Notes: generated from the sequence alone by a model not told the origin. Shown: positions 9,028-17,387, counted from the stretch's first letter. The stretch is 64,000 bases of DNA from Flavobacteriia bacterium (GCA_015999765.1 JAECQR010000004.1:62001-126000); one strand, 5' to 3'. Program-made: numbers and translations.

Positions 9028-10087
9028 GAGAAAATATATCACAAAAAAAAGATTTTGGGCAGGTACTTTACTTGCCCAATTTCTTTTGTTTTTTATCGCT
9101 TCTAAAATCGGTCCCGCGCTAGAGTTTTTCGCGCAGTTTTTTGACTTTCAGAAGGGTATACATCAGAAAATTTTTGCTGTAGTATCCTATTCTGTAGGTG
9201 ATGCAGTTTATATTTTACTGGGGATTGCCTTAATCATTTTGCTCATAGGGATTGTAAATAAAAACACACGTAATTCTTCTCTTTTGAAATTACTTGTCTT
9301 ATTAAATATCCTGTATTTTGCTTATCAGATATTTTGGGGAATGCTGTATTTTCAGGAGCCCATCATCGACAAACTGCCGGAAAATGAAATAACACTTGAA
9401 GAAACCGAGGTATTGACCATAAAATATCTTGATCTGAGCAGAAAGGCAAGATTATCAGTTGAAGAAGATAATAAAGGTGTTTTTAAACTTAACAATATCA
9501 CACACGTTCAGACAGAGATTCTAAGTCGTCAGGAGCGCCTCCCCGCCTTTCTGGAGCCTACAAAACCTTCAAACATCAACTCATTCAAGCCAAGTCTGTT
9601 TCGCGGTGTAATGAGTTATTCCGGTATATTGGGTTACTATAATCCATTCACTGCCGAAGCACAATACAACCCTGAGCTTCCTGCAACCTATCTGCCGTTT
9701 ACATTGGCGCACGAAAGCGCGCATCAGATGGGCTATGCAAGAGAACAGGAGGCAAATTTCATTGCTTTCTTGCTTGGAAAAGAATCAACAAATCCTGAGT
9801 TACGATACAGCACATATTATTTTGTACTAAAATCCCTGCTAAACAGTTTAGCCGAAAAAAATCCCCATTTTGTACGTCAGGTCATCAGTAATTACTCGCC
9901 GGGAATGAAAAGAGACCGTGCCGCAGAAAAAAAATTCGTGCAGGATCATGCAGGGATTATAGAGAATTTCTTTGGGATTACCAATGATCTATTTCTGAAA
10001 AGCAACAGGCAGGACGGCAGTATTACGTATTCGTACTTTGTAGATTTAATGGTACGCTTCGAACGAAATCCCCGTTCTACTCCATAA
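9017..10087 (+). CDS. DUF3810 family protein with HExxH motif
   Basis: This 356-residue membrane protein has three N-terminal hydrophobic segments (about 14-32, 52-80 and 88-106) and a C-terminal domain with HESAH at 232-236, the HExxH signature of zinc metallopeptidases. It is followed by GYAREQEANF, which may hold a third ligand. The family is DUF3810, which has no assigned function to my knowledge. The start is GTG at 9017, inside the end of the transporter gene (11-base overlap). There is no better ATG before the first membrane segment. A membrane protease is a reasonable inference but not proven. Confidence 0.85.
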   Translation: MDTKRKYITKKRFWAGTLLAQFLLFFIASKIGPALEFFAQFFDFQKGIHQKIFAVVSYSVGDAVYILLGIALIILLIGIVNKNTRNSSLLKLLVLLNILYFAYQIFWGMLYFQEPIIDKLPENEITLEETEVLTIKYLDLSRKARLSVEEDNKGVFKLNNITHVQTEILSRQERLPAFLEPTKPSNINSFKPSLFRGVMSYSGILGYYNPFTAEAQYNPELPATYLPFTLAHESAHQMGYAREQEANFIAFLLGKESTNPELRYSTYYFVLKSLLNSLAEKNPHFVRQVISNYSPGMKRDRAAEKKFVQDHAGIIENFFGITNDLFLKSNRQDGSITYSYFVDLMVRFERNPRSTP

Positions 10088-10117
10088 AAAAAGAATCGCA
10101 TCTTGCGATACGATTCT
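10086..10117 (-). terminator. Hairpin, terminator-like on the minus strand
   Basis: Arms AGAATCG (10092-10098) and CGATTCT (10111-10117) are followed, on the minus strand only, by a run of seven Ts. It may stop antisense transcription into the DUF3810 gene. It is weaker as a plus-strand terminator. Confidence 0.5.
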
Positions 10118-10335
10118 AAAAACACAAATGATGAAAAAAAATTTATGCCTTGAATAAAGATTTGCATCCTCATTAAGACGGCGTAAAATTACCAATTATC
10201 TTTTAACTGACCAAATTTAATCTACAAAACTGAGATAAATCAGATAATCGTATTTGTCAATGCAATCATTATCCTGAATGATAACTTTTGAGTATAGTGC
10301 TTCATTCGATAACCATTTGTAACAAAATACGATCA

Positions 10336-10362
10336 TAAAAAAAGCCCAACCGAAGTTGAGCT
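10336..10362 (-). terminator. Terminator of tRNA-Met
   Basis: On the minus strand, AGCTCAAC-TTCG-GTTGGGCT forms a stem with a stable UUCG loop and is followed by seven Ts, directly after the tRNA 3' end. Confidence 0.88.
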
Positions 10363-10368
10363 TTCTTG

Positions 10369-10442
10369 TAGCGAAGACGGGAATTGAACCCGTGACCTCA
10401 GGGTTATGAATCCTGCGCTCTAACCAACTGAGCTACCTCGCC
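10369..10442 (-). tRNA. tRNA-Met (CAU anticodon)
   Basis: The minus strand reads GGCGAGGTAGCTCAGTTGG, then an anticodon loop TTCATAA with CAU, then a T-arm ACGGGTTCAATTCCCGT and an acceptor strand closing with GGCGAGG through two G-U pairs. No CCA is encoded. The first base pairs with position 72, unlike typical initiators, so an elongator Met tRNA is more likely. A lysidine-modified Ile2 tRNA cannot be excluded by eye. Confidence 0.93.
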
Positions 10443-10454
10443 GCTAAAGTGGTG

Positions 10455-10485
10455 CAAAGATAAAAATATTTTGCAACGTGGCAAA
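10455..10485 (-). promoter_or_regulatory. Promoter of tRNA-Met
   Basis: On the minus strand TTTTTG is followed by 19 bases and TATCTTTG, a full match to the flavobacterial consensus. It ends 12 bases from the tRNA 5' end and lies just past the stop of the thioredoxin-like gene. Confidence 0.85.
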
Positions 10486-10487
10486 AA

Positions 10488-11771
10488 TTAATTTAACTTT
10501 AAGTAAGAAATTACGTCCGCCGCGTGATCCGGCTTGGCAATAATCTTATTATCCGCATCCAGTACAAAGTATGTTGGTGTTGCGCGAACATTATAGACAT
10601 CTGCGTAACTGCTGTACCAGCCTTTGAGTTCTGTATCATTAATCCAAGGCAAACTCTTCACCTTGTTGTTGTAAGCAGCTTTTTCGGTATCAAGTGAGAA
10701 TGCAATCACTTCAATCTTCTGTGCCTTCATTGCATTGTATTTTTCTATAAGCTTAGGAAGTTCCGCTTCACAATGAGAGCAGGTAGAAGCCCAGAACACA
10801 ACAACTTTTTTATCTGCCTTTACAGCTGAAACTGATTTTGCTGCAGTATTGGTTGGTTTATTGAACACATAATCCTGGAATTTAGCACCGATTTCTGTAT
10901 TCTTATTCGTCGCAATTGTAGAAGCTAATCTATCATTAATGGTACATTTAAGGTTCGTTGCTTCGGTAAGATATTTATCCTTAAGATCCTTCATCTCGTA
11001 CACATCGAAGATCTCAATGAGTTCAGATAAAATTGTTTGTCCCCGGGGAGTTTCAGTGTTTACTGCTTTCAGCAGTTTATCGATATCATTGGAAACGTTG
11101 GTACTTGGACCTACGTTGAGGTATGCGAGTAAAACAGGTCTCATTAAAGAAGATGTCTCCAGCATATCGTTAGATTTTACCAGAAAGTCAATTATTTCGT
11201 CATGTGTAACCGGTTTTTTTGAAGGATATTTTTCAACGAATTTGGTGTAGTTACTGTTGTAATAGCTAACGAAAGGAAATTTGCTGATTCCCTGCGTATC
11301 GGAAGAAAGACGGGATATTTCGCTGTCCAGCGATTTTCTGAAGGGCGTATCTGCCTTGTAATAATCTTTAATCTGAATCAATGCCGGTAAGATATATTCT
11401 TTCTTTTGCTGTACATCCTGAATGCTGTTCATCGTAGCATTGCTTTCATCGAGGTACTCAATATTTGATATCTTGGCGCCCGCACCATCAAATTTAAGTT
11501 TCACATCTTTGTTTTCGGCAATAAAATTGACAGAAATATTTCCTTCGGGGAAATACAGCTTCATCATTCCCGTATACGGTTTTGTCACGCTAATTTGCCA
11601 TCCGTTTCCCTTTCTGACCTCTTTGGTACTGAGGAGATCTTTTGAGCCGTTTAGCGTATACAAATAAACTTCTTTAGGATTAAAACTGGCGGGCGCGTCA
11701 ATATTGATTTTGAATTGCGCAGAAATTGAACTTACTACTAACAATGCTGAGATTGCAACAATTTTTTTCAT
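10488..11771 (-). CDS. TlpA-like thiol-disulfide oxidoreductase
   Basis: This is a 427-residue exported redox protein. A signal peptide (1-18, ending ISAQ) precedes an N-terminal DUF4369-like region (about 20-120) and a long helical middle. The C-terminal thioredoxin fold (about 300-427) has the active site WASTCSHC and the cis-proline loop RATPTYFV. It probably acts in the periplasm to reduce or shuffle disulfides, as in cytochrome or envelope maturation. A terminator lies between it and the upstream small gene on the same strand, so it may be transcribed alone or by read-through. Confidence 0.88.
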   Translation of the reverse strand: MKKIVAISALLVVSSISAQFKINIDAPASFNPKEVYLYTLNGSKDLLSTKEVRKGNGWQISVTKPYTGMMKLYFPEGNISVNFIAENKDVKLKFDGAGAKISNIEYLDESNATMNSIQDVQQKKEYILPALIQIKDYYKADTPFRKSLDSEISRLSSDTQGISKFPFVSYYNSNYTKFVEKYPSKKPVTHDEIIDFLVKSNDMLETSSLMRPVLLAYLNVGPSTNVSNDIDKLLKAVNTETPRGQTILSELIEIFDVYEMKDLKDKYLTEATNLKCTINDRLASTIATNKNTEIGAKFQDYVFNKPTNTAAKSVSAVKADKKVVVFWASTCSHCEAELPKLIEKYNAMKAQKIEVIAFSLDTEKAAYNNKVKSLPWINDTELKGWYSSYADVYNVRATPTYFVLDADNKIIAKPDHAADVISYLKLN

Positions 11772-11782
11772 AGGGTAAATAT

Positions 11783-11811
11783 AAAAAAACCCACCGAATT
11801 ATCCGATGGGC
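11783..11811 (-). terminator. Intrinsic terminator
   Basis: On the minus strand CCCATCGG and TCGGTGGG pair (one G-U) and are followed by seven Ts. It closes the T9SS cargo/small protein unit and sits close to the start of the thioredoxin-like gene. Confidence 0.8.
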
Positions 11812-11833
11812 TTTTATGGTTTTAACAATTTAT

Positions 11834-12046
11834 TTATACAATGTTTTTACGTGTTTTATAATGGTAATAGCACATGAGCAAGATTGCAGCCACTGCTAAT
11901 ATATAAACATACATATCGATAGGGGAAGCTGGAGATCCCGGACCTACACCACCACCACCACCAGGCGGACTAGGCGGATCCTGAGCCTTATTAAATGTCC
12001 CAACTGCTAAGAGTAGGAAGAATAAAATTTTATTAAATAGTTTCAT
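11834..12046 (-). CDS. PID-CTERM-like small membrane protein
   Basis: This 70-residue protein has a signal peptide (1-21, FNKA before QD), a Pro/Gly-rich spacer (PPSPPGGGGGVGPG), a PID tripeptide at 42-44, a transmembrane helix (about 45-61) and a short basic tail (HYKTRKN). The PID-helix-basic layout resembles C-terminal sorting signals read by exosortases. I recall similar flavobacterial proteins being described as PID-CTERM. Almost nothing lies between the two sorting signals. It follows the T9SS cargo gene by 15 bases on the same strand, so the two are probably co-transcribed. No exosortase gene is present in this window. Confidence 0.78.
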   Translation of the reverse strand: MKLFNKILFFLLLAVGTFNKAQDPPSPPGGGGGVGPGSPASPIDMYVYILAVAAILLMCYYHYKTRKNIV

Positions 12047-12061
12047 AGTTTGTGTTTTATA

Positions 12062-14047
12062 TTATCTGACAATTTTCGAACTAATTTTTTCACCCTTTTC
12101 TGAAACTGCGGTTACAATATATGCTGAGTTTGCCTTCGCAAGATCTAATACATAGTCCTTGTCAGCAGCCACTTTTTTCTGAGCGAGTATTAATTTACCG
12201 CTCATATCATATACTTGAATATCGGCTGTTTTCCAGTTAGGATCAAAACGAACCACAAAATTGTCAATTAACTGATGATAAACTACCATCGTACGGGAAG
12301 GCTTCGCAACTCCATCTGTACCCAAAACGCCTGAAGGTTTTCCGTAAAACAAACTATACTTGTCTGCGGTAACAGGAATTACCTGATTCTGCTTAATTTC
12401 TACTGACTCCCCATTTGGAGCTTTATAATAAAAGCCAACGCCTGTGGATAACTGATGAGTACCATTTTCTACAAGCTCGGCATTCTCTCTTATTTCAAAT
12501 TTTAATGATTTAATCGCATTGTTATATAACGCCAAAGGAATCGCTTTACCAAAAAAGTCAGTCTCATTTGCTTCGTTGATATATAACCAGTAAGAATTAA
12601 TATAGTTCATATCATATCCCCCATTCACTGCATTTTCCTCAAAAGTACCAATAATATTCTGGCCTCCTAAAATTGATTGCGTTGTTGGTTGTGAAGTGTG
12701 ACCGGTAACCGCTGTAGGATATACAGCATAATATGTTCTCGCCAGCTCCGTGCCGTCTTCACTTAAAGCAATAACTCCAAGTTGCTTCACTGTAGCTGCA
12801 TTTTCTCCAGGTCTGGCATTTACTGAATAACCAGTTCCGTTAGGTCTGGGAGTCGCTTTAAATCTTCTTAAATTATCAAAACTTAAAGTTTTATTGGTAC
12901 CAACCTCCGCGTTGTTATCTCTTAGTTTAATTACAAAGGTTTGCATAGGTTTAATAACCAAACCTACGTCGCCTACTGGAACGGGATTTCCTGCGGTAAA
13001 ATTAACATATTTAGCTCCACTGGAGAAGGTTCCGCTGGAAAGAGAAACCACGGTTCCCGGATCGTAACGGATACCCTGAATAGATGATATCGCATTATTG
13101 TCTGTAACAGCACCGGATTCAGTTATACCAACTAAACCCAAGTCTAAATTAGTTAGATATGGGTTCCCGAACTGATAAATATTCCGTCCGAAAGTGGAAA
13201 CCGACCATGGATTGGTTGGTGCTACCGGATAATCCCAGTCATCCTGAAGATAAGAATTATAACGTTCGTTGTAAGAATTTACTGCGTTTCCGGTTGATCC
13301 AAAATTCACCCCGTTGGCAGCATTAATTAATTTTTCCGTTACGCCATTAGTATAGGGAACACCCCTCAAGGTATATACAGAGCCATTAGGTGCAGGAGAA
13401 TTTGCAGGCATAAGCGCCGGTGGATTACCAGAGTCAAACCCATTAGAGCCAAGCATATAATAGGTTGTGTTTTTAGGGGTCAATAAAGAAATATTCAGGT
13501 TTTCTGAAACAGCTGTGGCATTATTCCACGTTAGGATTTCATTTTGTGAATACCTAACATTGGAAAATGTTTTGCCCAACGAACCAATACCAGTGCCTGA
13601 AAGTGAAGACAACTGTTTATTGTAAAAAGGTAGCGCAATTTGCTGATAGGTACCATGTTTCGCAGTACGGTATTCTTTATCAACTACTGCTGAAACACTG
13701 CCCTGCGTTAATCCCGAGATAAATAACTGCCCGTAGGTAGATGGATTAACGGCAGCTGAGTGGTTTGCAGGATCATTCAACCTCAGGATAATATTACCTC
13801 CGTCGGTTTTATCACCAGTTCCAGCATTATCCAATGTTTTTAATACATCGGTGGCAGCGCCTTGAACCATGACATTTCCCCTTACGTCCAAGATACCGCT
13901 TCCTTTAGTCTGTAAACCGCCCCCGTTGTAAACAAGAGCATTTTCTCCAACGTAAAAAACTCCCGTTGGATCTACATGGACCAGAACCTGCGCGGTAAAT
14001 GGTAAACTTAACGCTAACAGCGCTATAGCAAATAGATTTCTTCTCAT
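12062..14047 (-). CDS. T9SS type A sorting domain-containing surface protein
   Basis: This secreted protein is exported by Sec and then by the type IX secretion system. The signal peptide begins at MRRNLFAIALLALSLPF. I place the start at 14047 rather than eight codons upstream, because the earlier residues would put polar sequence before the signal peptide. The body (about 25-580) is low in cysteine and rich in Asn, Gly and Thr, with no domain I recognise. The last 75 residues form the type A CTD: IQVYDMSGKLILAQKKV, then a conserved YIVTAV...GEKISSKIVR ending. 661 residues. Confidence 0.9.
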   Translation of the reverse strand: MRRNLFAIALLALSLPFTAQVLVHVDPTGVFYVGENALVYNGGGLQTKGSGILDVRGNVMVQGAATDVLKTLDNAGTGDKTDGGNIILRLNDPANHSAAVNPSTYGQLFISGLTQGSVSAVVDKEYRTAKHGTYQQIALPFYNKQLSSLSGTGIGSLGKTFSNVRYSQNEILTWNNATAVSENLNISLLTPKNTTYYMLGSNGFDSGNPPALMPANSPAPNGSVYTLRGVPYTNGVTEKLINAANGVNFGSTGNAVNSYNERYNSYLQDDWDYPVAPTNPWSVSTFGRNIYQFGNPYLTNLDLGLVGITESGAVTDNNAISSIQGIRYDPGTVVSLSSGTFSSGAKYVNFTAGNPVPVGDVGLVIKPMQTFVIKLRDNNAEVGTNKTLSFDNLRRFKATPRPNGTGYSVNARPGENAATVKQLGVIALSEDGTELARTYYAVYPTAVTGHTSQPTTQSILGGQNIIGTFEENAVNGGYDMNYINSYWLYINEANETDFFGKAIPLALYNNAIKSLKFEIRENAELVENGTHQLSTGVGFYYKAPNGESVEIKQNQVIPVTADKYSLFYGKPSGVLGTDGVAKPSRTMVVYHQLIDNFVVRFDPNWKTADIQVYDMSGKLILAQKKVAADKDYVLDLAKANSAYIVTAVSEKGEKISSKIVR

Positions 14048-14090
14048 CGTATGTGTGTTTGTGTTTTGCAAATAAATGACTATTCACAAA

Positions 14091-14121
14091 CAAAGATATT
14101 AATTAATTTTTTAATTCAAAA
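14091..14121 (-). promoter_or_regulatory. Promoter of the T9SS cargo gene
   Basis: On the minus strand TTTTGA is followed 18 bases later by TATCTTTG, matching the flavobacterial -33/-7 pair. The -7 box ends 43 bases before the chosen start codon. Confidence 0.78.
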
Positions 14122-14137
14122 GAAATGGCTTAAAATC

Positions 14138-15319
14138 TTAAAATTTAATATTATCTTTTGACAGAATAATCTTGTCCTGCGCTTCAATATTAAACATGAA
14201 ATCTTCTAAAACCTTCTCAGTTGCTCCCCTTAAACCACGTGCGCCAAGACCTTTTTCCATCGTTTCTTCCACGATTGCCTCAATTGCTTCATCCGTAAAT
14301 TTCAAATCTACTCCATCCATCTTAAACAATTCTACAAACTGATTAATAATAGAATTTTTAGGTTCTTTCATAATTCTGATCATTGTTTCTTTGGTAAGTT
14401 TTTCCAGATAAGTAACTATAGGAAATCTACCCAAAAGCTCTGGGATCAGTCCGAATTTACGCAGATCTATCGCATTGAGTTGGCTTAAAATATAATCCTC
14501 ATCTTCTGTTTTGTTCAGCTTTTCTGCACTGAAGCCGATCGCCTGCTTATTGAGCCGTCTTTCTATGATTTCTTTTATTCCATCAAAAGCTCCGCCTGCA
14601 ATAAACAGAATATTCTGGGTATTAACCTGGATGTATTTTTGATCGGGATGTTTCCTCCCTCCCTGTGGCGGCACATTTACAATACTGCCTTCTAAAAGTT
14701 TCAACAAGCCCTGCTGTACGCCTTCGCCGGAAACGTCTCTGGTAATGCTGGGATTATCAGACTTTCTTGCAATCTTATCTATCTCATCAATAAAAACGAT
14801 TCCTTTTTCCGCTTTTTCCACATCGTAATCAGCCACCATCAGCAGGCGTGAAAGTATGCTTTCCACATCTTCTCCAACGTATCCGGCTTCCGTAAGAATT
14901 GTAGCATCCACAATACAGAACGGAACATTTAATTCTTTTGCAATTGTTTTTGCCAAAAGCGTTTTGCCGGTGCCTGTTTCCCCAATCATGATGATGTTGG
15001 ACTTTTCGATTTCTACTTCCCGGTTTTCGTCCTTCGCGTGCAAAAGTCTTTTATAATGGTTATAAACAGCGATAGAAAGCTGTTTTTTTGCCTGATCCTG
15101 TCCAATTACATACTGGTCGAGAAAACCTTTTATTTCCTTCGGTTTTTTTAATTCAGCAATACTTTCAGCCGCTGAAAAACCGGAAGACATTGTATTTTCG
15201 GCAATGATTGCATGTGCCTGTTCGATACAGTTTTCACAGATAAAACCCTCATTACCGGAAATAAGCATTTGTACTTCGTTTCGCTTTTTTCCACAGAAGG
15301 AACACTGGTTAGAATTCAT
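14138..15319 (-). CDS. clpX: ATP-dependent Clp protease ATP-binding subunit ClpX
   Basis: ClpX is an AAA+ unfoldase that feeds substrates to ClpP. The N-terminal zinc-binding domain has cysteines at 6, 9, 28 and 31. Walker A is GETGTGKT (113-120) and Walker B is IVFIDEID (174-181). The sensor regions and the C-terminal helical domain with the conserved GARGLR segment complete it. At 393 residues it is slightly shorter than many homologues but has all the parts. clpP is not adjacent. A terminator separates clpX from the downstream HIT gene. Confidence 0.97.
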   Translation of the reverse strand: MNSNQCSFCGKKRNEVQMLISGNEGFICENCIEQAHAIIAENTMSSGFSAAESIAELKKPKEIKGFLDQYVIGQDQAKKQLSIAVYNHYKRLLHAKDENREVEIEKSNIIMIGETGTGKTLLAKTIAKELNVPFCIVDATILTEAGYVGEDVESILSRLLMVADYDVEKAEKGIVFIDEIDKIARKSDNPSITRDVSGEGVQQGLLKLLEGSIVNVPPQGGRKHPDQKYIQVNTQNILFIAGGAFDGIKEIIERRLNKQAIGFSAEKLNKTEDEDYILSQLNAIDLRKFGLIPELLGRFPIVTYLEKLTKETMIRIMKEPKNSIINQFVELFKMDGVDLKFTDEAIEAIVEETMEKGLGARGLRGATEKVLEDFMFNIEAQDKIILSKDNIKF

Positions 15320-15344
15320 ATAATTGATATAAATTTAATATTTA

Positions 15345-15376
15345 AAAAAATGATGTCAAAGCGATAAGACTTTGAC
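15345..15376 (-). terminator. Terminator of the HIT gene
   Basis: GTCAAAG and CTTTGAC pair around an eight-base loop (15355-15376). On the minus strand a run of seven Ts follows four bases later. Confidence 0.7.
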
Positions 15377-15388
15377 AAAATTTTAATT

Positions 15389-15778
15389 TTAAGAATTTAC
15401 AATCGCTGTTTGGATTTCCTGATATTCACTATCAGACAATCTAAGACGTGGATTTTTAAAGTTCATCTCCTCCATTTGGTTAATAGGAATAAGATGAATA
15501 TGTGCATGTGGGACCTCCAAACCCACTACCGCCACAGCAATCCTTTGCTCGGGATAATTTATTTTAAGTTTTTGCGCAACTGTTTGTGCAAAACTCCACA
15601 GATTTTTGAAATCTTCATTCTCTAAATCGAAAATAAGATCAATTTCCTTCTTCGGAATCACAAGTGTATGTCCTTTTACCAAAGGCATCGCATCTAAAAA
15701 AGCGAGATGCTTTTCATCTTCTGCAATTTTGTAAGCCGGAATTTCGCCTTCGATGATTTTTGTGAATATGGAACTCAT
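15389..15778 (-). CDS. HIT family nucleotide-binding protein
   Basis: This 129-residue protein of the histidine triad superfamily carries the signature HAHIHLIP, the nucleotide phosphoramidase/hydrolase active site. The opening SSIFTKIIEGEIPAYKIAEDE is typical of the bacterial Hint group. I use the ATG at 15778; the frame extends nine codons upstream without family support. The gene lies 129 bases downstream of greA on the same strand, a common flavobacterial neighbour arrangement. The physiological substrate of such proteins is generally uncertain. Confidence 0.93.
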   Translation of the reverse strand: MSSIFTKIIEGEIPAYKIAEDEKHLAFLDAMPLVKGHTLVIPKKEIDLIFDLENEDFKNLWSFAQTVAQKLKINYPEQRIAVAVVGLEVPHAHIHLIPINQMEEMNFKNPRLRLSDSEYQEIQTAIVNS

Positions 15779-15907
15779 TATTTTAGGTTTGATGCTGCTC
15801 TTCATTCAAGAAACCAGCGGTTTTTGTTGTTGCAAATCTACAACATAATTAAAAAACCTGATGAATAAACCTCTAAATCCCCCAAACAATCTGCTGATGT
15901 ATGTTTT

Positions 15908-16378
15908 CTATAAAGAAATTTCCAAAACCTCAAAGGAAAGCTTGTTTCCGTTTGGTAAAACGATATCTGCTGTTTCACCTACAACTTTTCCTAACAGACC
16001 TTTTGCTATTGGGGTATTGATGGAAATTTTTCCGGCTTTCAGGTCGCTTTCGTTATCCGGCACCAGAGTAAATTTCTGCTCTCCTTTTGTAGTATTATTT
16101 TTCAGTCTCACTGTTGTCAAAATTGAAACTTTTGAAGTATCAAGCTGGGATTCATCAATTACCTTCGAATTGATGATTAAATCTTTAAGTTTAGAAATTT
16201 TCATTTCCAGCATTCCCTGTGCTTCTTTTGCAGCATCATATTCTGCGTTTTCAGAAAGGTCGCCTTTATCTCTAGCTTCAGCAATCTGCTGGGTGATTTT
16301 CGGTCTTTCGATGGTCTCCAATTGTTCCAGTTCCACTTTCATTTTATCCAAACCATCTTTGGTAACGTAACTTGCCAT
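15908..16378 (-). CDS. greA: Transcription elongation factor GreA
   Basis: GreA binds the secondary channel of RNA polymerase and stimulates cleavage of backtracked RNA. At 156 residues the length is normal. The N-terminal coiled coil (about 1-75) includes the tip ARDKGDLSENAEYDAAKE with the acidic residues needed for cleavage, and the C-terminal FKBP-like domain follows, with PIAKGLLGKVVGE. A possible promoter and a leader hairpin lie upstream of the ATG. Confidence 0.97.
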   Translation of the reverse strand: MASYVTKDGLDKMKVELEQLETIERPKITQQIAEARDKGDLSENAEYDAAKEAQGMLEMKISKLKDLIINSKVIDESQLDTSKVSILTTVRLKNNTTKGEQKFTLVPDNESDLKAGKISINTPIAKGLLGKVVGETADIVLPNGNKLSFEVLEISL

Positions 16379-16403
16379 AATTTCTTTTAATTTGCGTTAG
16401 TAT

Positions 16404-16464
16404 AAAAAAATAATCCGACATTTGCCGGACAATGATTTCTGTTTGTATTCGTTTTACAAATATA
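16404..16464 (-). promoter_or_regulatory. Possible greA promoter and leader attenuator
   Basis: On the minus strand a perfect -7 box TATATTTG (16457-16464) is followed by a leader with the hairpin TCCGGC-AAAT-GTCGGA (16414-16429, one G-U) and then TTATTTTTTTA, which looks like an intrinsic terminator inside the leader, 25 bases before the greA start. No minus-strand gene upstream needs this terminator. The -33 element is not clear. Confidence 0.5.
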
Positions 16465-16480
16465 TAAATTTTATTTTTAA

Positions 16481-16930
16481 ATGAAAAGAATTATTTCGAC
16501 AGTCATTTTAGCAATCATACTCATTTTCAGCGCCTTAAATACCACATCCTGCAATGAACGCGAAGAAACCGTGAATTGTTTTCCTGATGTTCCCATCAAT
16601 GTGATTTTAAATTTAAATCTCCCGGCATACTACAACCTTCAGAATGTTAACGGCTGGATTTACGTGAACCAGCAGGAAGCAGGAACCCGAGGGCTTATTG
16701 TTGTAAGAACCACAAACGGATTCAAAGTCTACGACCGCAATGCCCCGCATATTTGTCCCGACAGCAATACAACACTGAGTGTGGAAAACAATATTAAAAT
16801 TGTATGCCCGAAAGATGGCGCTGAATGGATCCTGCTGACTGGTGAACCCATAAAAATTGCGCCTATCGTCCCCAAAACTTACCGCTATAATTTCGATCCG
16901 GGAACCGGAATCCTTACTATTTTCAATTAA
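16481..16930 (+). CDS. Rieske-like lipoprotein without intact cluster ligands
   Basis: This 149-residue protein has a lipoprotein signal (lipobox ending TTSC, Cys24). The mature part resembles a Rieske fold: a GLIVVRTTNGFKVYDR strand region, then HIC (90-92) and CPKDGAEW (109-116). The second block lines up with the CPCHGSxF motif of Rieske proteins, but the second Cys is Lys and the His is Asp. The first block lacks the usual CxH order. It is therefore unlikely to bind a normal 2Fe-2S cluster. A TTTG-N19-TAAATTTT promoter candidate lies at 16442-16472. The dtd gene follows after seven bases. Confidence 0.72.
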   Translation: MKRIISTVILAIILIFSALNTTSCNEREETVNCFPDVPINVILNLNLPAYYNLQNVNGWIYVNQQEAGTRGLIVVRTTNGFKVYDRNAPHICPDSNTTLSVENNIKIVCPKDGAEWILLTGEPIKIAPIVPKTYRYNFDPGTGILTIFN

Positions 16931-16937
16931 CCAAGTC

Positions 16938-17387
16938 ATGAAAGCTGTAATTCAAAGAGTTTCTGAAGCCTCTGTAAAAGTTGACGGAAAAGCCGTGGGC
17001 GAAATTGGAAATGGCCTGCTACTGCTGATTGGAATTGATGAAACAGATGAAAAAACAGATGCAGAATGGCTTGTACAGAAGATTCTAAATCTCAGAATTT
17101 TTGGGGATGACGAGGGAAAACTCAACCGATCTGTTCTGGATATTTCGGGGCAAATACTTTGCATCAGCCAGTTTACTTTAATTGCTGATTACAAAAAAGG
17201 GAACAGACCTTCGTTTATAAAAGCTGCCAAACCCGACAAAGCCGTTCCCTTGTTCGAATATTTTAAAGAGGAAATTTCGAGATCAGGTTTAAAAACAGAA
17301 AGCGGCATTTTCGGTGCCGATATGAAGGTTTCTCTACTCAACGATGGTCCCGTTACGATTGTAATGGATTCTAAAACCAAAATGTAA
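16938..17387 (+). CDS. dtd: D-aminoacyl-tRNA deacylase
   Basis: Dtd removes D-amino acids (and glycine from tRNA-Ala) mischarged on tRNAs. The 149-residue length is standard. The family marks are the opening MKAVIQRVSEASVKVDG, the SQFTL motif (residues 77-81) that helps form the active site, and the cross-subunit GPVTIVMDS block near the C-terminus. The start is the ATG at 16938; an earlier in-frame ATG lies inside the preceding gene. The seven-base gap to the Rieske-like gene suggests an operon. Confidence 0.96.
   Translation: MKAVIQRVSEASVKVDGKAVGEIGNGLLLLIGIDETDEKTDAEWLVQKILNLRIFGDDEGKLNRSVLDISGQILCISQFTLIADYKKGNRPSFIKAAKPDKAVPLFEYFKEEISRSGLKTESGIFGADMKVSLLNDGPVTIVMDSKTKM

Noticed and set aside
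10118-10335. Possible tiny gene beginning MMKKNLCLE between DUF3810 and the tRNA
   Set aside because: The frame stops after nine codons. It is too short to support as a gene, and no peptide family is evident.
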